NCBI RefSeq assembly: GCF_001078055.1
Contig: NZ_CP010777.1
Coordinates: 1,448,408-1,512,407 of the forward strand
Source of the DNA: Rufibacter radiotolerans
GTDB taxonomy: Bacteria; Bacteroidota; Bacteroidia; Cytophagales; Hymenobacteraceae
Direction: 5' to 3'
Length of the DNA stretch: 64,000 bases
Part shown: positions 8,447-17,276 of the stretch, piece after piece
Layout of the letters: each line of letters starts with the position of its first letter
Position numbering within the stretch: position 1 is the stretch's first letter
Notes under the pieces: generated by a model
Told to the model about the DNA's origin: nothing
The model's database searches: none
Seen by the model: only the letters and a program-made list of their open reading frames with translations
Translations under genes and position numbers: made by a program

Positions 8447-8833
8447 TTAGTTAAGTTTATACGGGATTATGAGGGTGAACTCGGGAATAGTGACCTGGAA
8501 CTGCTTGCCGTCTACCAGACGCTCCATCAAGTATGTACCGGCCATTTTGCCAATGCTGGTTTTGAGGTTACAGCCGGAGACGTATTGGTGGCTTTCGCCG
8601 GGCTCCAGCACGGGCTGCTGGCCTACTACGCCTTCGCCTTCCACCTCGCGCACCTCATTGTTAGAATCAAAGATATGCCAGTGGCGGCGTAATAACTTTA
8701 CCGTAAATTCGCTGTTATTCTCAATGGTGATCTTGTACGCGAAGACAAAGTGCTGCTGGGCCGGACTGGAATAGTCAGGGAGGTAATTTGTCGTGACGTT
8801 GACAGTGACTCCTTGGGTGGTTTTCGTATCCAT
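8447..8833 (-). CDS. apaG: ApaG protein
   Basis: A 128-aa single-domain protein with the immunoglobulin-like fold of ApaG. The signatures are FAYKITIENNS, VKLLRRHWHIFDSN, VVGQQPVLEPGESHQYVSGC and MAGTYLM. ApaG is linked to Co2+/Mg2+ homeostasis in enterobacteria, and its fold also occurs in F-box proteins. The exact biochemical role is not established. It is divergent from ung with a 107-base intergenic region, and the methyltransferase gene follows closely. Confidence 0.95.
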   Translation of the reverse strand: MDTKTTQGVTVNVTTNYLPDYSSPAQQHFVFAYKITIENNSEFTVKLLRRHWHIFDSNNEVREVEGEGVVGQQPVLEPGESHQYVSGCNLKTSIGKMAGTYLMERLVDGKQFQVTIPEFTLIIPYKLN

Positions 8834-8940
8834 GCGTGCCTTAATTTTGTATAATAGGAACAGGCTATCTGGCAGATAAGTTTAGCCAGCCGGATTCTTC
8901 CATAAAAATACGGTAAAAACCTTAAAAAAGTATCCCCTCT

Positions 8941-9603
8941 ATGCAGGTAAAAATTGAAAGTAGCTGGCAAAAGGTGCTGGAAGACGAATTTCAAAAGCCT
9001 TACTTTAAAGATTTAATTGAGTTTGTAAAGTCTGAATACGCCAACACCGAGGTGTACCCGCCCGGTAAACGCATTTTCCACGCCTTTGAGGAATGTCCCT
9101 TTGACAAGGTGCGCGTAGTCATTCTGGGCCAGGACCCCTATCACGGCCAGGGGCAGGCCAACGGCCTGGCTTTCTCGGTAGCCGAAGGCATGCGCTCTCC
9201 TCCTTCCTTGCTTAACATATTTAAGGAGATAGAGTCTGACTTGGGCAAACCCATCCCTAAAACTGGAAACTTGGAACGCTGGGCCGAGCAGGGGGTACTG
9301 CTGTTGAACGCTACCCTTACTGTAAGGGCCCACCAGGCGGGTTCTCACCAGAAGAAAGGGTGGGAGGAGTTCACCGATGCCGTCATCAAGAAAGTATCTG
9401 ACCTGAAAGAAAATGTGGTGTTTATGCTCTGGGGCGCCTACGCCCAGAAGAAGGGCCTCATCATTGACGAGAAAAAGCACCTGGTCCTTAAAGCGGCCCA
9501 CCCGTCTCCCTTCGCCGCCGATAAAGGCTTCTTCGGGTCCAAGCACTTCAGCAAAGCCAACGCTTACCTTAAAGCCCACGGCCAGCCTGAGATTGACTGG
9601 TAA
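8941..9603 (+). CDS. ung: Uracil-DNA glycosylase, family 1
   Basis: The 220-aa enzyme removes uracil from DNA in base-excision repair. The catalytic water-activating motif GQDPYHG sits at about 63-69 (Asp65). The LLLNATLTV segment holds the uracil-recognising Asn, and the leucine-loop motif HPSPFAADKGFFGSKHFS starts at His187. Length is normal. It is divergent from apaG and ends at a palindrome shared with the convergent deacetylase gene. Confidence 0.97.
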   Translation: MQVKIESSWQKVLEDEFQKPYFKDLIEFVKSEYANTEVYPPGKRIFHAFEECPFDKVRVVILGQDPYHGQGQANGLAFSVAEGMRSPPSLLNIFKEIESDLGKPIPKTGNLERWAEQGVLLLNATLTVRAHQAGSHQKKGWEEFTDAVIKKVSDLKENVVFMLWGAYAQKKGLIIDEKKHLVLKAAHPSPFAADKGFFGSKHFSKANAYLKAHGQPEIDW

Positions 9604-9614
9604 CGGTAGGTTTC

Positions 9615-9652
9615 CGTTTTGGGCCTGTTTTTCTTTAAACAGGCCCAAAACG
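9615..9652. repeat. Palindromic repeat, copy 3 (near perfect)
   Basis: The 16-bp arms CGTTTTGGGCCTGTTT / AAACAGGCCCAAAACG are perfectly complementary around a 6-base loop. It lies between convergent ung and the deacetylase frame. Confidence 0.93.
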
Positions 9653-9655
9653 CAT

Positions 9656-10357
9656 TTAGCGCAAAGCCTCTGGCAGAGAGACAAACCGGTAGCCTCTTTT
9701 CTCCAATTCCGTCAACAAGGTGTCAAGCTTAAAGTAGAATTTATCGGTGCGTCGCGGGTCGGTGCCCAGGTGCAGCAGGAGCAGGAAGCCATTCAGCCCT
9801 TGTGGGTCTTTTTGCTCCCAGTCCATAATAGAGTCCAGAATCACCTGGCTGGAGCGGTATTGTTTGCCCAGGCTGGGGTAAGTGTAATCTGCGTGGGAGA
9901 GGGTGCCTAGGGTGTAGTTCAGGAGCGTTAGGCCCAACTCTTTGGTCCAGTCGGCTATCTGCTGATTATACCATTCATAGGGCGGCAGATAGAAAGGCGC
10001 CTCTTGCTCGGTTATGCCAAACCGCTCCATCTCTACGTAGTTGGCAAACAAATCTACCGTGAACTGGCCTTTGGTCACCAGCAACGAGTCCCGCTTTTGC
10101 CAATCGGTGTAGAGCAGGTGCTTGTCTGAGTGCGCGCCCAGGTAATGGCCGTCCTGCTTCAAGCCTTTAATGACCGGCGCAAAGGCCGGGTTGCGGTAAA
10201 AGTCGCCGGTGAGGAAGAAGGCGGCCTTGACGCGGTGCTTCCGGAGTGCCTGTCTGATAGGCTCATAACCATCGGCAAACTCGTGGCCGGTAAAGACCAG
10301 GGTCAGGCGCTTCTGGGCCGTATCTCCCCTGATAATGGCCCCCAGGTGGGCACTTAC
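9656..10357 (-). CDS. CE4-type polysaccharide deacetylase domain without its own ATG/GTG start (-1 frame continuation of the GH9 gene)
   Basis: The frame encodes about 233 aa of a NodB-like deacetylase domain. It starts VSAHLGAIIRGDTAQKRLTL, with motif 1 as VFTGHEFADG, the metal-binding motif as GAHSDKH, motif 3 as LPPYEWYN and the final motif as LLLLHLGTDP. The first conserved Asp of the classic TFDDG motif is changed. Between the GH9 stop and motif 1 there is no ATG or GTG in frame; TTG at 10162 is the first possible start and lies inside the domain. The frame joins the GH9 gene exactly by a -1 slip at A AAA AAG. It is therefore a frameshift-expressed C-terminal domain, a decayed fusion, or a gene with a rare start codon. 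Confidence 0.8.
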   Translation of the reverse strand, partial: VSAHLGAIIRGDTAQKRLTLVFTGHEFADGYEPIRQALRKHRVKAAFFLTGDFYRNPAFAPVIKGLKQDGHYLGAHSDKHLLYTDWQKRDSLLVTKGQFTVDLFANYVEMERFGITEQEAPFYLPPYEWYNQQIADWTKELGLTLLNYTLGTLSHADYTYPSLGKQYRSSQVILDSIMDWEQKDPQGLNGFLLLLHLGTDPRRTDKFYFKLDTLLTELEKRGYRFVSLPEALR

Positions 10358-12183
10358 TTTTTTCCGGGACCTCCTGCCTTTCCTTTGCCCTCCATCTGGT
10401 GCGCCGATAACAGGTAACTCAAGCTGGCAGTACCGTCCATGGTGGGCTCATTGGTAGAATAATCGCCGTTGTCATCATGGTACACCACCAGGTCAGCCTG
10501 GAAAGGGGCGAATTCATCTCCATTGATCAGCCGCAGGTACTGCAGGTTCTTGAAGATGCTGCCATAGACCGGCCCGTCCACCAAGCCCCCGTCTAACCGG
10601 TACCGCTGCAGCACGGTAAGCGAGGAGTGAGGGTCTTTGGGGTACACCCCGTTTTCCGGCAAGCCGATGACCATGCTGGTGCCCCAGGGGTTCGCCCCGA
10701 ACAACCAGTCCCGCAGCGAGGCCTCCAATTCACTGAACCGGTTGTCCTTGGTCAGTTGCCGGTACAACATGGCCTGGGTGGCCAGCCCGGTGACCAAATT
10801 ATTGGAGCACCAGATATAGGGCACGCCCATCAAGAAGGCATTTCCCTGCCCCCGTTTTTGTACCGCCTCCAGGCCTTGCCGCAAGTTAGCAATGAACTCC
10901 TGCCTGATCTTGGCATCCTGCGAAGCTCCTAAATAATAATGCCCCACGTTAATGAATGGGTACCACTGGTAATGGCGGGCGGTATCTTTCCCCAGCCAAG
11001 GCGTTAAGGGTTCCTGCCGGCCAAACTCCGCGGCCTGCTGCAGTAAATCGGGTTTACCCGTAAGTTGGTGAAGCTGCACCGCGGCCAGTTCCATGTCATC
11101 TACCCAGTTGTCTTCCTCATAGAAATAGGGCGCCTTGCCGGGGGCGGTCTGGTTTACGCCAGGGCGGGCCAGGCCAAAGGCATATGCCTGCTGCGCCTTT
11201 TCCTCTAGCTGCCGGGCATAAGCCGGGTCTACTTTGCCCAGCACCTGCGCGCCCAGCCCGAAAGCAGAAGCGAATTTGCCCGCCGTGGAAGCCACCCCGG
11301 TAGAGCGGTTCTTGTTTTTGAAGGATCCCTGCGGTTTTCCGGTGACCACGTACACCGGCCGGCCCAGGCCGGGGCCTTTGCCGTAGTCTACCAGGTCTTT
11401 GTTGGGCAGGCGGTACCCGGCGTGGTCCCGGTCATCGGCTATCTGGTTAAACATGAGGTCCTTAGAAGGGTACATTTTCAGGAGCCAGTCCAGGCCCCAT
11501 TTGGCCTCATCCAGCACATCGGGTATCCCGTTTTGGCCCAGCAAGCCGTTAGCCAGAAACGCATCACCAAAAGCTCCTGGGTTCTGCTGGTAGGCAAAGA
11601 GCAGCTGGAATGTGGCGTTGGCCGAGGTGGTCACATATTGCAGGTAATCACTGGCATCATGCCATCCGCCGGTGGCGTCAACTTGCGTAGAATCCAGGGC
11701 CGGATTGGGGTGGAACACCACAAAGCCGTCTTTGGTGTGGCAGGAGTCCTTAAGAAAAGGGTTGAAGCCGCAACGTTGCTGGCGCATGTACCGCAATACA
11801 AAATCCGCTGATTGGTCATACACCTGCGTACCGATGGTAAAGTCAGGGGAGCGGGTGCCGTTGGCTTTGAGGTAATAGGAGCCAGGTTTGGCAAAGGCCG
11901 AAAAGTCTAACCTATAGGTGTGGGTAAACGCCGAATAGGCGCCAAAGGCTTTCACTTTTTTGCTTTTGTGTACCACTTTGCCCGTGCGGGCATCATGCAG
12001 GCTAAACGAGGAAACTGCCTGAACTTTCTTGGCGGCCAGCACCGCCACTTTGGTAGCCGAGGGCAGGTAGCCCAGTTGGTTGATCCTGATCCAGGCATCT
12101 TCAGCCGCCGCGGCAGACTGACAATAGGCCGGGGAATTCACCCAAATGGCCAGGGCCAACAAAAAGGAAAGGAAGGTGCGCAT
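10354..12183 (-). CDS. Glycoside hydrolase family 9 protein (endoglucanase/cellodextrinase type)
   Basis: 609 aa. A signal peptide (about 1-21, MRTFLSFLLALAIW...) is followed by an N-terminal Ig-like domain (about 30-125, IRINQLGYLPSATKVAV). The (alpha/alpha)6 catalytic domain carries the catalytic Asp motif GGWHDASDY and, near the end, the proton-donor motif NEPTMDGTASLSYL. It should hydrolyse beta-1,4-glucan-type chains outside the cytoplasm. The C-terminus is a Gly/Lys-rich tail ending KAGGPGKK, which looks like a linker rather than a natural end. The last two codons AAA AAG precede TAA, and a deacetylase domain continues in the -1 frame, so the full product may be a GH9-CE4 fusion. AGGAGG lies 6 bases before the slippery site. 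Confidence 0.93.
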   Translation of the reverse strand: MRTFLSFLLALAIWVNSPAYCQSAAAAEDAWIRINQLGYLPSATKVAVLAAKKVQAVSSFSLHDARTGKVVHKSKKVKAFGAYSAFTHTYRLDFSAFAKPGSYYLKANGTRSPDFTIGTQVYDQSADFVLRYMRQQRCGFNPFLKDSCHTKDGFVVFHPNPALDSTQVDATGGWHDASDYLQYVTTSANATFQLLFAYQQNPGAFGDAFLANGLLGQNGIPDVLDEAKWGLDWLLKMYPSKDLMFNQIADDRDHAGYRLPNKDLVDYGKGPGLGRPVYVVTGKPQGSFKNKNRSTGVASTAGKFASAFGLGAQVLGKVDPAYARQLEEKAQQAYAFGLARPGVNQTAPGKAPYFYEEDNWVDDMELAAVQLHQLTGKPDLLQQAAEFGRQEPLTPWLGKDTARHYQWYPFINVGHYYLGASQDAKIRQEFIANLRQGLEAVQKRGQGNAFLMGVPYIWCSNNLVTGLATQAMLYRQLTKDNRFSELEASLRDWLFGANPWGTSMVIGLPENGVYPKDPHSSLTVLQRYRLDGGLVDGPVYGSIFKNLQYLRLINGDEFAPFQADLVVYHDDNGDYSTNEPTMDGTASLSYLLSAHQMEGKGKAGGPGKK

Positions 12184-12240
12184 AGCAAGACCGGTTTAGA
12201 GGTTAGTAAGTTAGCCTTTATCCTGAAGGAGAAAAATACC

Positions 12241-12284
12241 CTTAAAGCAGAATTGCCGGCGTGGGCCGGCGATTCTGCTTTAAG
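12241..12284. terminator. Long hairpin between lepB and the GH9 gene
   Basis: The 20-nt arms CTTAAAGCAGAATTGCCGGC and GCCGGCGATTCTGCTTTAAG pair with a single G-U wobble around loop GTGG. There is no strong T tract on either side, so it may terminate lepB (minus strand) or act as another palindromic element unrelated to the main family. Confidence 0.6.
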
Positions 12285-12293
12285 AAAGAAGTC

Positions 12294-12333
12294 CTGTTTT
12301 GAGCCCGTTTTTTAAAAAACAGCTCCAAAACAG
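12294..12333. repeat. Palindromic repeat, copy 4
   Basis: A 40-bp copy with ends CTGTTTT/AAAACAG and centre TTTTTTAAAAAA. There are a few arm mismatches (GAGCCCG against CAGCTCC). It ends 6 bases from the lepB stop codon. Confidence 0.85.
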
Positions 12334-12339
12334 CGAGGA

Positions 12340-13440
12340 CTATTCTATGCCTTTAAAAATACGGTTCCACCTGATCTTGTTAAACAAGGTCTCGTTCGGG
12401 TCCGCTGACATCCAGATCATCACTGCTTTGCCTACAATGTGGTCTGCGGGTACAAAGCCCCAGTACCTGGAGTCTTCTGAATTATGGCGGTTATCGCCCA
12501 TCATCCAGTAGTAGTTCTGCTTGAAGGTGTATTGCTTGATCTCCTTGCCGTCAATCAGAATCTTGTCATCGCTTACCTCCACCTTGTCATGGCCCTCGTA
12601 CTTCCGGATAACCATCTCATAGAAAGGAATGGTCTGGGCATTGATGTCAACGGTCATGCCTTCCTTCGGGATCACGAACGGACCAAAGTTATCCTTGTTG
12701 TAGGGGTACATAGAGGGCTTGAACGGAAAAATATCAGCCCGTATAGAGCCAATGCTGTCTTTATACAACACCACTTCCTTAATGAAGTCATAGGTCTTCA
12801 ACTTCGCGGCCGTGGCCGGCGTGGTGTTGATGATATAGGCCTCGCCGCCGTAGGCAGGCTGCACATCTGTAATGTCGTTTTCCTTGAAGAACTTAGGGTT
12901 AATGGGCGTGTTGGCCAGAATGCCGTAGGCGTACTGCACTCTATCGGGCTCAGGTACCAATTTGTCATTGATGTATACCCGCATGTCCTTCATTTGAATT
13001 TTATCTCCCGCAATGCCTATGCAGCGTTTAATGTAGTTCATTCTAAGGTCGGTGGGGTGACCCGTGTCTGCGGGCCAGTTGAACACCACCACGTCATTGT
13101 TCTTCACGGAGCTGAAGCCCGGCAGACGGTATGACTTGAGTTGGATGGCGTCTGAGTAGGAGGGGATGTTGGTGCCCCAGATGGTCTGGTGGGTAAGCGG
13201 GACCTGCAATGGGGTGATAGGCGTGCGCGGGCCGTAGTGCAGTTTGCTTACGAACAGGTAATCTCCTACCAGCAAAGATTTCTCCATAGAGGGAGTTGGA
13301 ATGGTGTAGGCCTCAAAGGTGGCCCACCTGATAAGGGTGGCAGCTACAACGGCAAAAAGAATGGCGTCTCCCCATTCCCTGAAAAAGCCTTTCTTCTTTT
13401 TAGGCTTGGTCTCTTTCTTGGTCCAAAAACGGATACTCAT
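12340..13440 (-). CDS. lepB: Signal peptidase I
   Basis: The 366-aa inner-membrane Ser/Lys peptidase removes signal peptides from exported proteins. One transmembrane segment (about 26-40) is followed by the catalytic Ser51 in TIPTPSMEKSLLVGD. Lys138 lies in the MNYIKRCIGIAGD motif, and the C-terminal motif GDNRHNSEDSRYWGFV is present. The long insertion between these boxes is usual in Bacteroidota. It is the last gene of the UPF0173-parA-parB-DUF5683-dapB-lepB run, 10 bases after dapB. Confidence 0.97.
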   Translation of the reverse strand: MSIRFWTKKETKPKKKKGFFREWGDAILFAVVAATLIRWATFEAYTIPTPSMEKSLLVGDYLFVSKLHYGPRTPITPLQVPLTHQTIWGTNIPSYSDAIQLKSYRLPGFSSVKNNDVVVFNWPADTGHPTDLRMNYIKRCIGIAGDKIQMKDMRVYINDKLVPEPDRVQYAYGILANTPINPKFFKENDITDVQPAYGGEAYIINTTPATAAKLKTYDFIKEVVLYKDSIGSIRADIFPFKPSMYPYNKDNFGPFVIPKEGMTVDINAQTIPFYEMVIRKYEGHDKVEVSDDKILIDGKEIKQYTFKQNYYWMMGDNRHNSEDSRYWGFVPADHIVGKAVMIWMSADPNETLFNKIRWNRIFKGIE

Positions 13441-13450
13441 GTACTGAGGG

Positions 13451-14167
13451 TTAGAGTTGTAGCAGATCGGTCATCCCATAAATACCCTGGCGGCCTGGCA
13501 ACCATTCGGCGGCCAGAAGGGCACCGGAGGCAAAACCTTCGCGGGTGTGGGCAACATGGTGCAGTTCAAAGGTATCATTTTCTGAGGTGTATTTCACAAT
13601 ATGCGTACCCACCACTTCGCCTTCGCGTTCAGAAACAATGCCCAGTAAATCTGGCTCAGAGCTGGTGTCATTGATCCAGCCCTGTTTTTCAGGGTAGTTC
13701 TTTAAAATGCCATCGGCAATGGTAAGGGCCGTGCCGCTGGGTTTGTCCAGTTTGTGCACGTGGTGAATTTCCTTTACCTCTACCGCATACTCTGGGTACT
13801 GCCGCATTTTATTGGCAATGTACTCATTAAAGTGAAAGAATAGGTTTACCCCCACGCTAAAGTTAGAGGCATAGAAAAGGGTGCCTTGCAGCTCCTGACA
13901 TTTCCCCTTTACCTGGCCCAGGTGCTCCAGCCAGCCCGTTGTGCCTACCACTACCGGTATCTTTTTCTCAAAACAGGTAAGGATATTGCCTACTGCCGCG
14001 TCTGGGCTGGTGAACTCAATGGCAACGTCTACCTGGTCTGCGGTGTAAGAGGCTAGCTTGTCTGCATCATGCACCGTGAGGGCACCCACAATTTCATGGC
14101 CTTTGGCCACTGCCAGCCGCTCAATGGTTTGACCCATTTTGCCGTACCCAATGAGAAGAATGCGCAT
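13451..14167 (-). CDS. dapB: 4-hydroxy-tetrahydrodipicolinate reductase
   Basis: The 238-aa enzyme of lysine/diaminopimelate synthesis reduces the dihydrodipicolinate precursor with NAD(P)H. The nucleotide-binding motif LLIGYGKMGQ opens the protein. VVGTTGW and the substrate/catalytic motif EIHHVHKLDKPSGTA follow. I chose ATG at 14167 because the protein then begins MRILLIGYGKMG; a longer frame to 14209 would overlap the upstream gene. It starts 4 bases after the DUF5683 gene, so coupling is likely. Confidence 0.96.
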   Translation of the reverse strand: MRILLIGYGKMGQTIERLAVAKGHEIVGALTVHDADKLASYTADQVDVAIEFTSPDAAVGNILTCFEKKIPVVVGTTGWLEHLGQVKGKCQELQGTLFYASNFSVGVNLFFHFNEYIANKMRQYPEYAVEVKEIHHVHKLDKPSGTALTIADGILKNYPEKQGWINDTSSEPDLLGIVSEREGEVVGTHIVKYTSENDTFELHHVAHTREGFASGALLAAEWLPGRQGIYGMTDLLQL

Positions 14168-14171
14168 AGTT

Positions 14172-14807
14172 TTATTTAAGGGTAAGATGAATGCGGAGAC
14201 CTCCTGCATAGGAAGAGGTACCGGTAAGTGGGTTCAGGGCAGGGGAGAAATGCAGGGAAAGGTCGTCACTTACGTCAAAGGCCTTGAGGTGGGCATCTAC
14301 GTGGGCTTCCAGCACCTGCAGGCCCCAGGCCAGCACGGCCAGGATAATGTCCAGGTCACGGTACTTCCGGAAGAAGTCTCTGGAGGAGCGCAGGTTGCGG
14401 CTTCCCTGGTCATTGGCGCGGTTTAAACCATAGATATTGTCCTCAGCGTATTTGTCTACGGTGCCGGGGTCACCATCAAACCTTACGCGCAGCGCCTGGG
14501 CATAGTCCTGATACTTGCGGTTGTTGTCATAAATGAAGTACCCGATCACGCCCCCGGTGGCGTACACCAAAGGAATTTTCCAATAGCTTTTATTGTAGGC
14601 CTGGCCTAAGCCGGGCACCACCGCCGAGTAGAAGGCGGCCTTGGCGGGGCGGCTCCAGTGACTGAATCCTTTTTGGGCGGTATCTGCTACAGCCGGGGTG
14701 GCTACCTTCACCGAGTCTGGGCCAGTAGTTACTACTTGCGCCAAGCCTTGCGGGGCATAAGCCATGAAAAGGAATAGACAGAAAGAAAGAGCCGCCAACA
14801 GCCGCAT
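14172..14807 (-). CDS. DUF5683 domain protein, exported membrane protein
   Basis: A 211-aa protein with a signal peptide (about 1-23, ending GLAQ). The DUF5683 signature PAKAAFYSAVVPGLGQAYNKSYWKIPLVY is followed by membrane segments (about 75-92 and 150-168) and a C-terminal beta part ending GGLRIHLTLK. The function is unknown. Its fixed place between parB and dapB is common in Bacteroidota, which suggests cotranscription but does not show a shared task. It begins about one base after the parB stop. Confidence 0.88.
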   Translation of the reverse strand: MRLLAALSFCLFLFMAYAPQGLAQVVTTGPDSVKVATPAVADTAQKGFSHWSRPAKAAFYSAVVPGLGQAYNKSYWKIPLVYATGGVIGYFIYDNNRKYQDYAQALRVRFDGDPGTVDKYAEDNIYGLNRANDQGSRNLRSSRDFFRKYRDLDIILAVLAWGLQVLEAHVDAHLKAFDVSDDLSLHFSPALNPLTGTSSYAGGLRIHLTLK

Positions 14808-14808
14808 G

Positions 14809-15723
14809 TTACGCGTAGTTTAAGATTTCCAGAATTCGGTTCAGTTCATCTACCGAGACAAAGGGGATTTTGATTTCGCCTTTGCCTTCAGCCGACGCCT
14901 TGACGTGAATACGGGTGCCAAAGTAAGAGGATAGCCTTGATTCTACCCGCTTCACTTCATTCTCAAACGGATGCAAATCTAATTTGGTCTGCGGGTCTGG
15001 TTTTTTGTTGGCCAGGTTCAGGTTACGCACCAGTTCCTCCACCTTGCGCACAGACAGTTCCTCGTTCACAATCTTGCGGTAGACTTCCAGCTGCTTTTCC
15101 ACGTCATCAATGTTGATGATGGCGCGGGCGTGGCCCATGGAAATAAGGTTGTCCCGGATCCCGATTTGGATGTCTGGCGGCAATTTCAATAACCGCAGGT
15201 AATTGGTCACCGTTGTGCGCTTCTTGCCAACACGGTCGCCCAGTTCTTCCTGCTTAAGGTTACACTCAGACAGCAGGCGCTGGTAGCTAAGGGCAATCTC
15301 TATGGCGTTGAGGTTTTCCCGCTGAATGTTCTCAATCAGGGCCATTTCCAGCATTTGCTGGTCATCGGCTTTTCTGATGTAGGCAGGAATGGTGTCTAGC
15401 CCGGCCAGTTTGGCGGCCTGGTAGCGGCGCTCCCCAGAGATCAGCTGATACGTCTCAGCGTTCAGCTGACGGACCGTAATGGGCTGGATGATTCCCTGGA
15501 TGCGGATAGATTCAGCCAATTCTTCCAGGGCCACTTGGTCAAAGTGGGTACGCGGCTGGAAGGGGTTGGTCTCAATCTGGGTTAAAGCTATATCTGCGAT
15601 GGTATTAGCAACGTTAAGATTAGTTGGAGTTGATTCTGGTTTGCGGTCATAACTGCCCGCAATAAGCGCATTCAGGCCTCTTCCAAGGCCGCCTTGTTTT
15701 TTCTTGGCTGAATTATCAGACAT
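14809..15723 (-). CDS. parB: Chromosome-partitioning protein ParB
   Basis: The 304-aa protein binds parS near the origin and spreads using its CTP-switch N-domain. The start GGLGRGLNALI is the typical Arg-finger region that stimulates ParA. The N-domain motifs NPFQPRTHFD and ISGERRYQAAKLAG are visible, with ENIQRENLNAIE after them. The helix-turn-helix lies around LKQEELGDRVGKKRTTVTNYLRLLKL, and a C-terminal dimer domain follows. parA is 24 bases upstream. I did not find a parS-like 16-bp palindrome (core TTTCACGTGAAA) by eye in this window. Confidence 0.97.
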   Translation of the reverse strand: MSDNSAKKKQGGLGRGLNALIAGSYDRKPESTPTNLNVANTIADIALTQIETNPFQPRTHFDQVALEELAESIRIQGIIQPITVRQLNAETYQLISGERRYQAAKLAGLDTIPAYIRKADDQQMLEMALIENIQRENLNAIEIALSYQRLLSECNLKQEELGDRVGKKRTTVTNYLRLLKLPPDIQIGIRDNLISMGHARAIINIDDVEKQLEVYRKIVNEELSVRKVEELVRNLNLANKKPDPQTKLDLHPFENEVKRVESRLSSYFGTRIHVKASAEGKGEIKIPFVSVDELNRILEILNYA

Positions 15724-15747
15724 GTACTTTTCCTCTTCTAAAAAATA

Positions 15748-16527
15748 TTACTGGGCAACCGCTACGCCGTTCTTCTCCACAATCTCACGGGCAAGGTTAA
15801 GGTAGCTGATGGCCCCTTTACTTTCGGCGTCATGCAAAATGGCGGGAATCCCGAAGCTGGGCGACTCACTCAGTTTCACGTTACGCGGGATAATGGTATC
15901 AAACACCATTTGCTGGAAGTGCATTTTCACTTCCTCCACCACCTGGTTAGACAGGCGCAGGCGCACGTCATACATGGTGAGCAGCAGGCCTTCAATCTCC
16001 AGGTCAGGGTTCAGGCGGGACTGAATGATCTTGATGGTGTTCAACAGCTTGCCTAAGCCTTCCAGGGCGAAGTACTCGCACTGCACCGGAATGATGACAG
16101 AGTCTGCGGCGGTTAAAGAGTTCACGGTGATAAGACCCAGGGAAGGAGAGCAGTCTATGATGATGAAATCATACTTCTCCTTCAGGGGCACCAGCACCTG
16201 CTTCATCTTGTCCTCGCGGTTAGGCAGGTTGATCATCTCTACCTCGGCTCCCACCAGGTCTATGTGGGAGGGGATAAGGTCCAGAAAATCAATGGGCGAG
16301 GAAAGGATGATCTCCTCCACGTTGATCCCGTCTACCATGCACTCATAGATGCTGTTTTCAATGTCTTTGGGGTCAAACCCTATGCCAGAGGTGGCGTTGG
16401 CCTGCGGGTCAGCATCTACCAGCAGGGTCTTGAATTCTAAAGCGGCTAAGCTGGCTGCCAGGTTAATGGCCGACGTGGTTTTTCCCACGCCGCCTTTCTG
16501 GTTGGCAACGGCAATTATTTTTCCCAT
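15748..16527 (-). CDS. parA: Chromosome-partitioning ATPase ParA (Soj type)
   Basis: A 259-aa MinD/ParA-family ATPase. The deviant Walker A motif KGGVGKTT occupies residues 11-18 with the signature Lys. [12 protein letters not shown] (Walker A') and [13 protein letters not shown] (Walker B) follow. It binds DNA nonspecifically when ATP-bound and moves ParB-parS complexes during segregation. It starts 8 bases after the UPF0173 gene and precedes parB in the same operon. Confidence 0.97.
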   Translation of the reverse strand: MGKIIAVANQKGGVGKTTSAINLAASLAALEFKTLLVDADPQANATSGIGFDPKDIENSIYECMVDGINVEEIILSSPIDFLDLIPSHIDLVGAEVEMINLPNREDKMKQVLVPLKEKYDFIIIDCSPSLGLITVNSLTAADSVIIPVQCEYFALEGLGKLLNTIKIIQSRLNPDLEIEGLLLTMYDVRLRLSNQVVEEVKMHFQQMVFDTIIPRNVKLSESPSFGIPAILHDAESKGAISYLNLAREIVEKNGVAVAQ

Positions 16528-16535
16528 TATACAGG

Positions 16536-17216
16536 TTACAGTTCTAAAGTTTGACCAATCTCCATCAAAATCAACTCCTTCTGCTGACGCCGGGCTAGTT
16601 CCAGCGCCTCCACATGATCAATTTCTATGTACGGGAAGGTGTCATAGTGCATCCCGATTATTTTCTTCACATTCACGTAATTGGCGGCGATCAGGGCGTC
16701 TTCCACGTCCATGGTGAAATTGTCACCTATGGGGAGCAAGGCAAAATCCAGGTGGTACCGCTCCCCCAGTAGTTTCATGTCCATGTGCAGGGCGGTGTCT
16801 CCGGCGTAGTAGAAAGACTTCTCGGCGCTCTCTACCACAAAGCCCGCGGCGGTCCCGGCATAGGTGCCGTCTGGCAAAGAGCTGGAATGGATGGCGTTCA
16901 CCATCTTCAGGGTTCCGAAGGGAAAGTGCACCTTGCCCCCAATGTTCATGGGGTGTACCTTCTCAATGCCTTTGTTCTGGTACCAGCTCACAATCTCAAA
17001 CGTGGCTACCAGGGTAGCACCGGTTTTCTTGAGCAGGTGCTCTGCGTCTGCCACGTGGTCTGCGTGCCCGTGGGAGAGCAGGATGTAGTCACAATCTATA
17101 GAATCAATGTCTATCTCAGAGGCCAGGGGATTGGGGGTGATAAAAGGGTCAAAGAGAACTTTGGTACCCCCCAGGTCCATGAGAAAACAAGACTGTCCGT
17201 AATAAGTAATTTCCAT
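16536..17216 (-). CDS. Metal-dependent hydrolase, UPF0173 (metallo-beta-lactamase fold)
   Basis: A 226-aa protein of the YtkL/UPF0173 family. The metal-binding motif [10 protein letters not shown] and later His/Asp ligands ([43 protein letters not shown]) fit a dinuclear MBL enzyme. The substrate is unknown. It heads the par operon: a -7 box lies about 53 bases upstream and parA follows after 8 bases. Confidence 0.92.
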   Translation of the reverse strand: MEITYYGQSCFLMDLGGTKVLFDPFITPNPLASEIDIDSIDCDYILLSHGHADHVADAEHLLKKTGATLVATFEIVSWYQNKGIEKVHPMNIGGKVHFPFGTLKMVNAIHSSSLPDGTYAGTAAGFVVESAEKSFYYAGDTALHMDMKLLGERYHLDFALLPIGDNFTMDVEDALIAANYVNVKKIIGMHYDTFPYIEIDHVEALELARRQQKELILMEIGQTLEL

Positions 17217-17268
17217 CTGTTATAAGCAAAAGAAAGCGTTTAACCATGAAATATAGCAGAAGCTACTG

Positions 17269-17276
17269 CAAAGATA
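17269..17276 (-). promoter_or_regulatory. -7 box of the UPF0173-parAB-dapB-lepB operon
   Basis: On the minus strand this reads TATCTTTG, a full match to TAnnTTTG, about 53 bases before the first ATG. No clear -33 TTG is seen at the right distance. Confidence 0.55.

Noticed and set aside
10137..10162. TTG at 10162 as the true start of the deacetylase
   Set aside because: It lies downstream of motif 1 (VFTGHEFADG) and would remove part of the CE4 fold; conserved coding sequence continues upstream to the GH9 stop.
13955..13995. Palindrome-like TTTTTCTCAAAACAGG in dapB
   Set aside because: Only one short half matches and the encoded CFEKKIPVVVGTTGW region is normal for DapB.
14809..16527. parS site near parAB
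   Set aside because: I looked for a TTTCACGTGAAA-type palindrome by eye and found none; a computed search would be needed to be sure.
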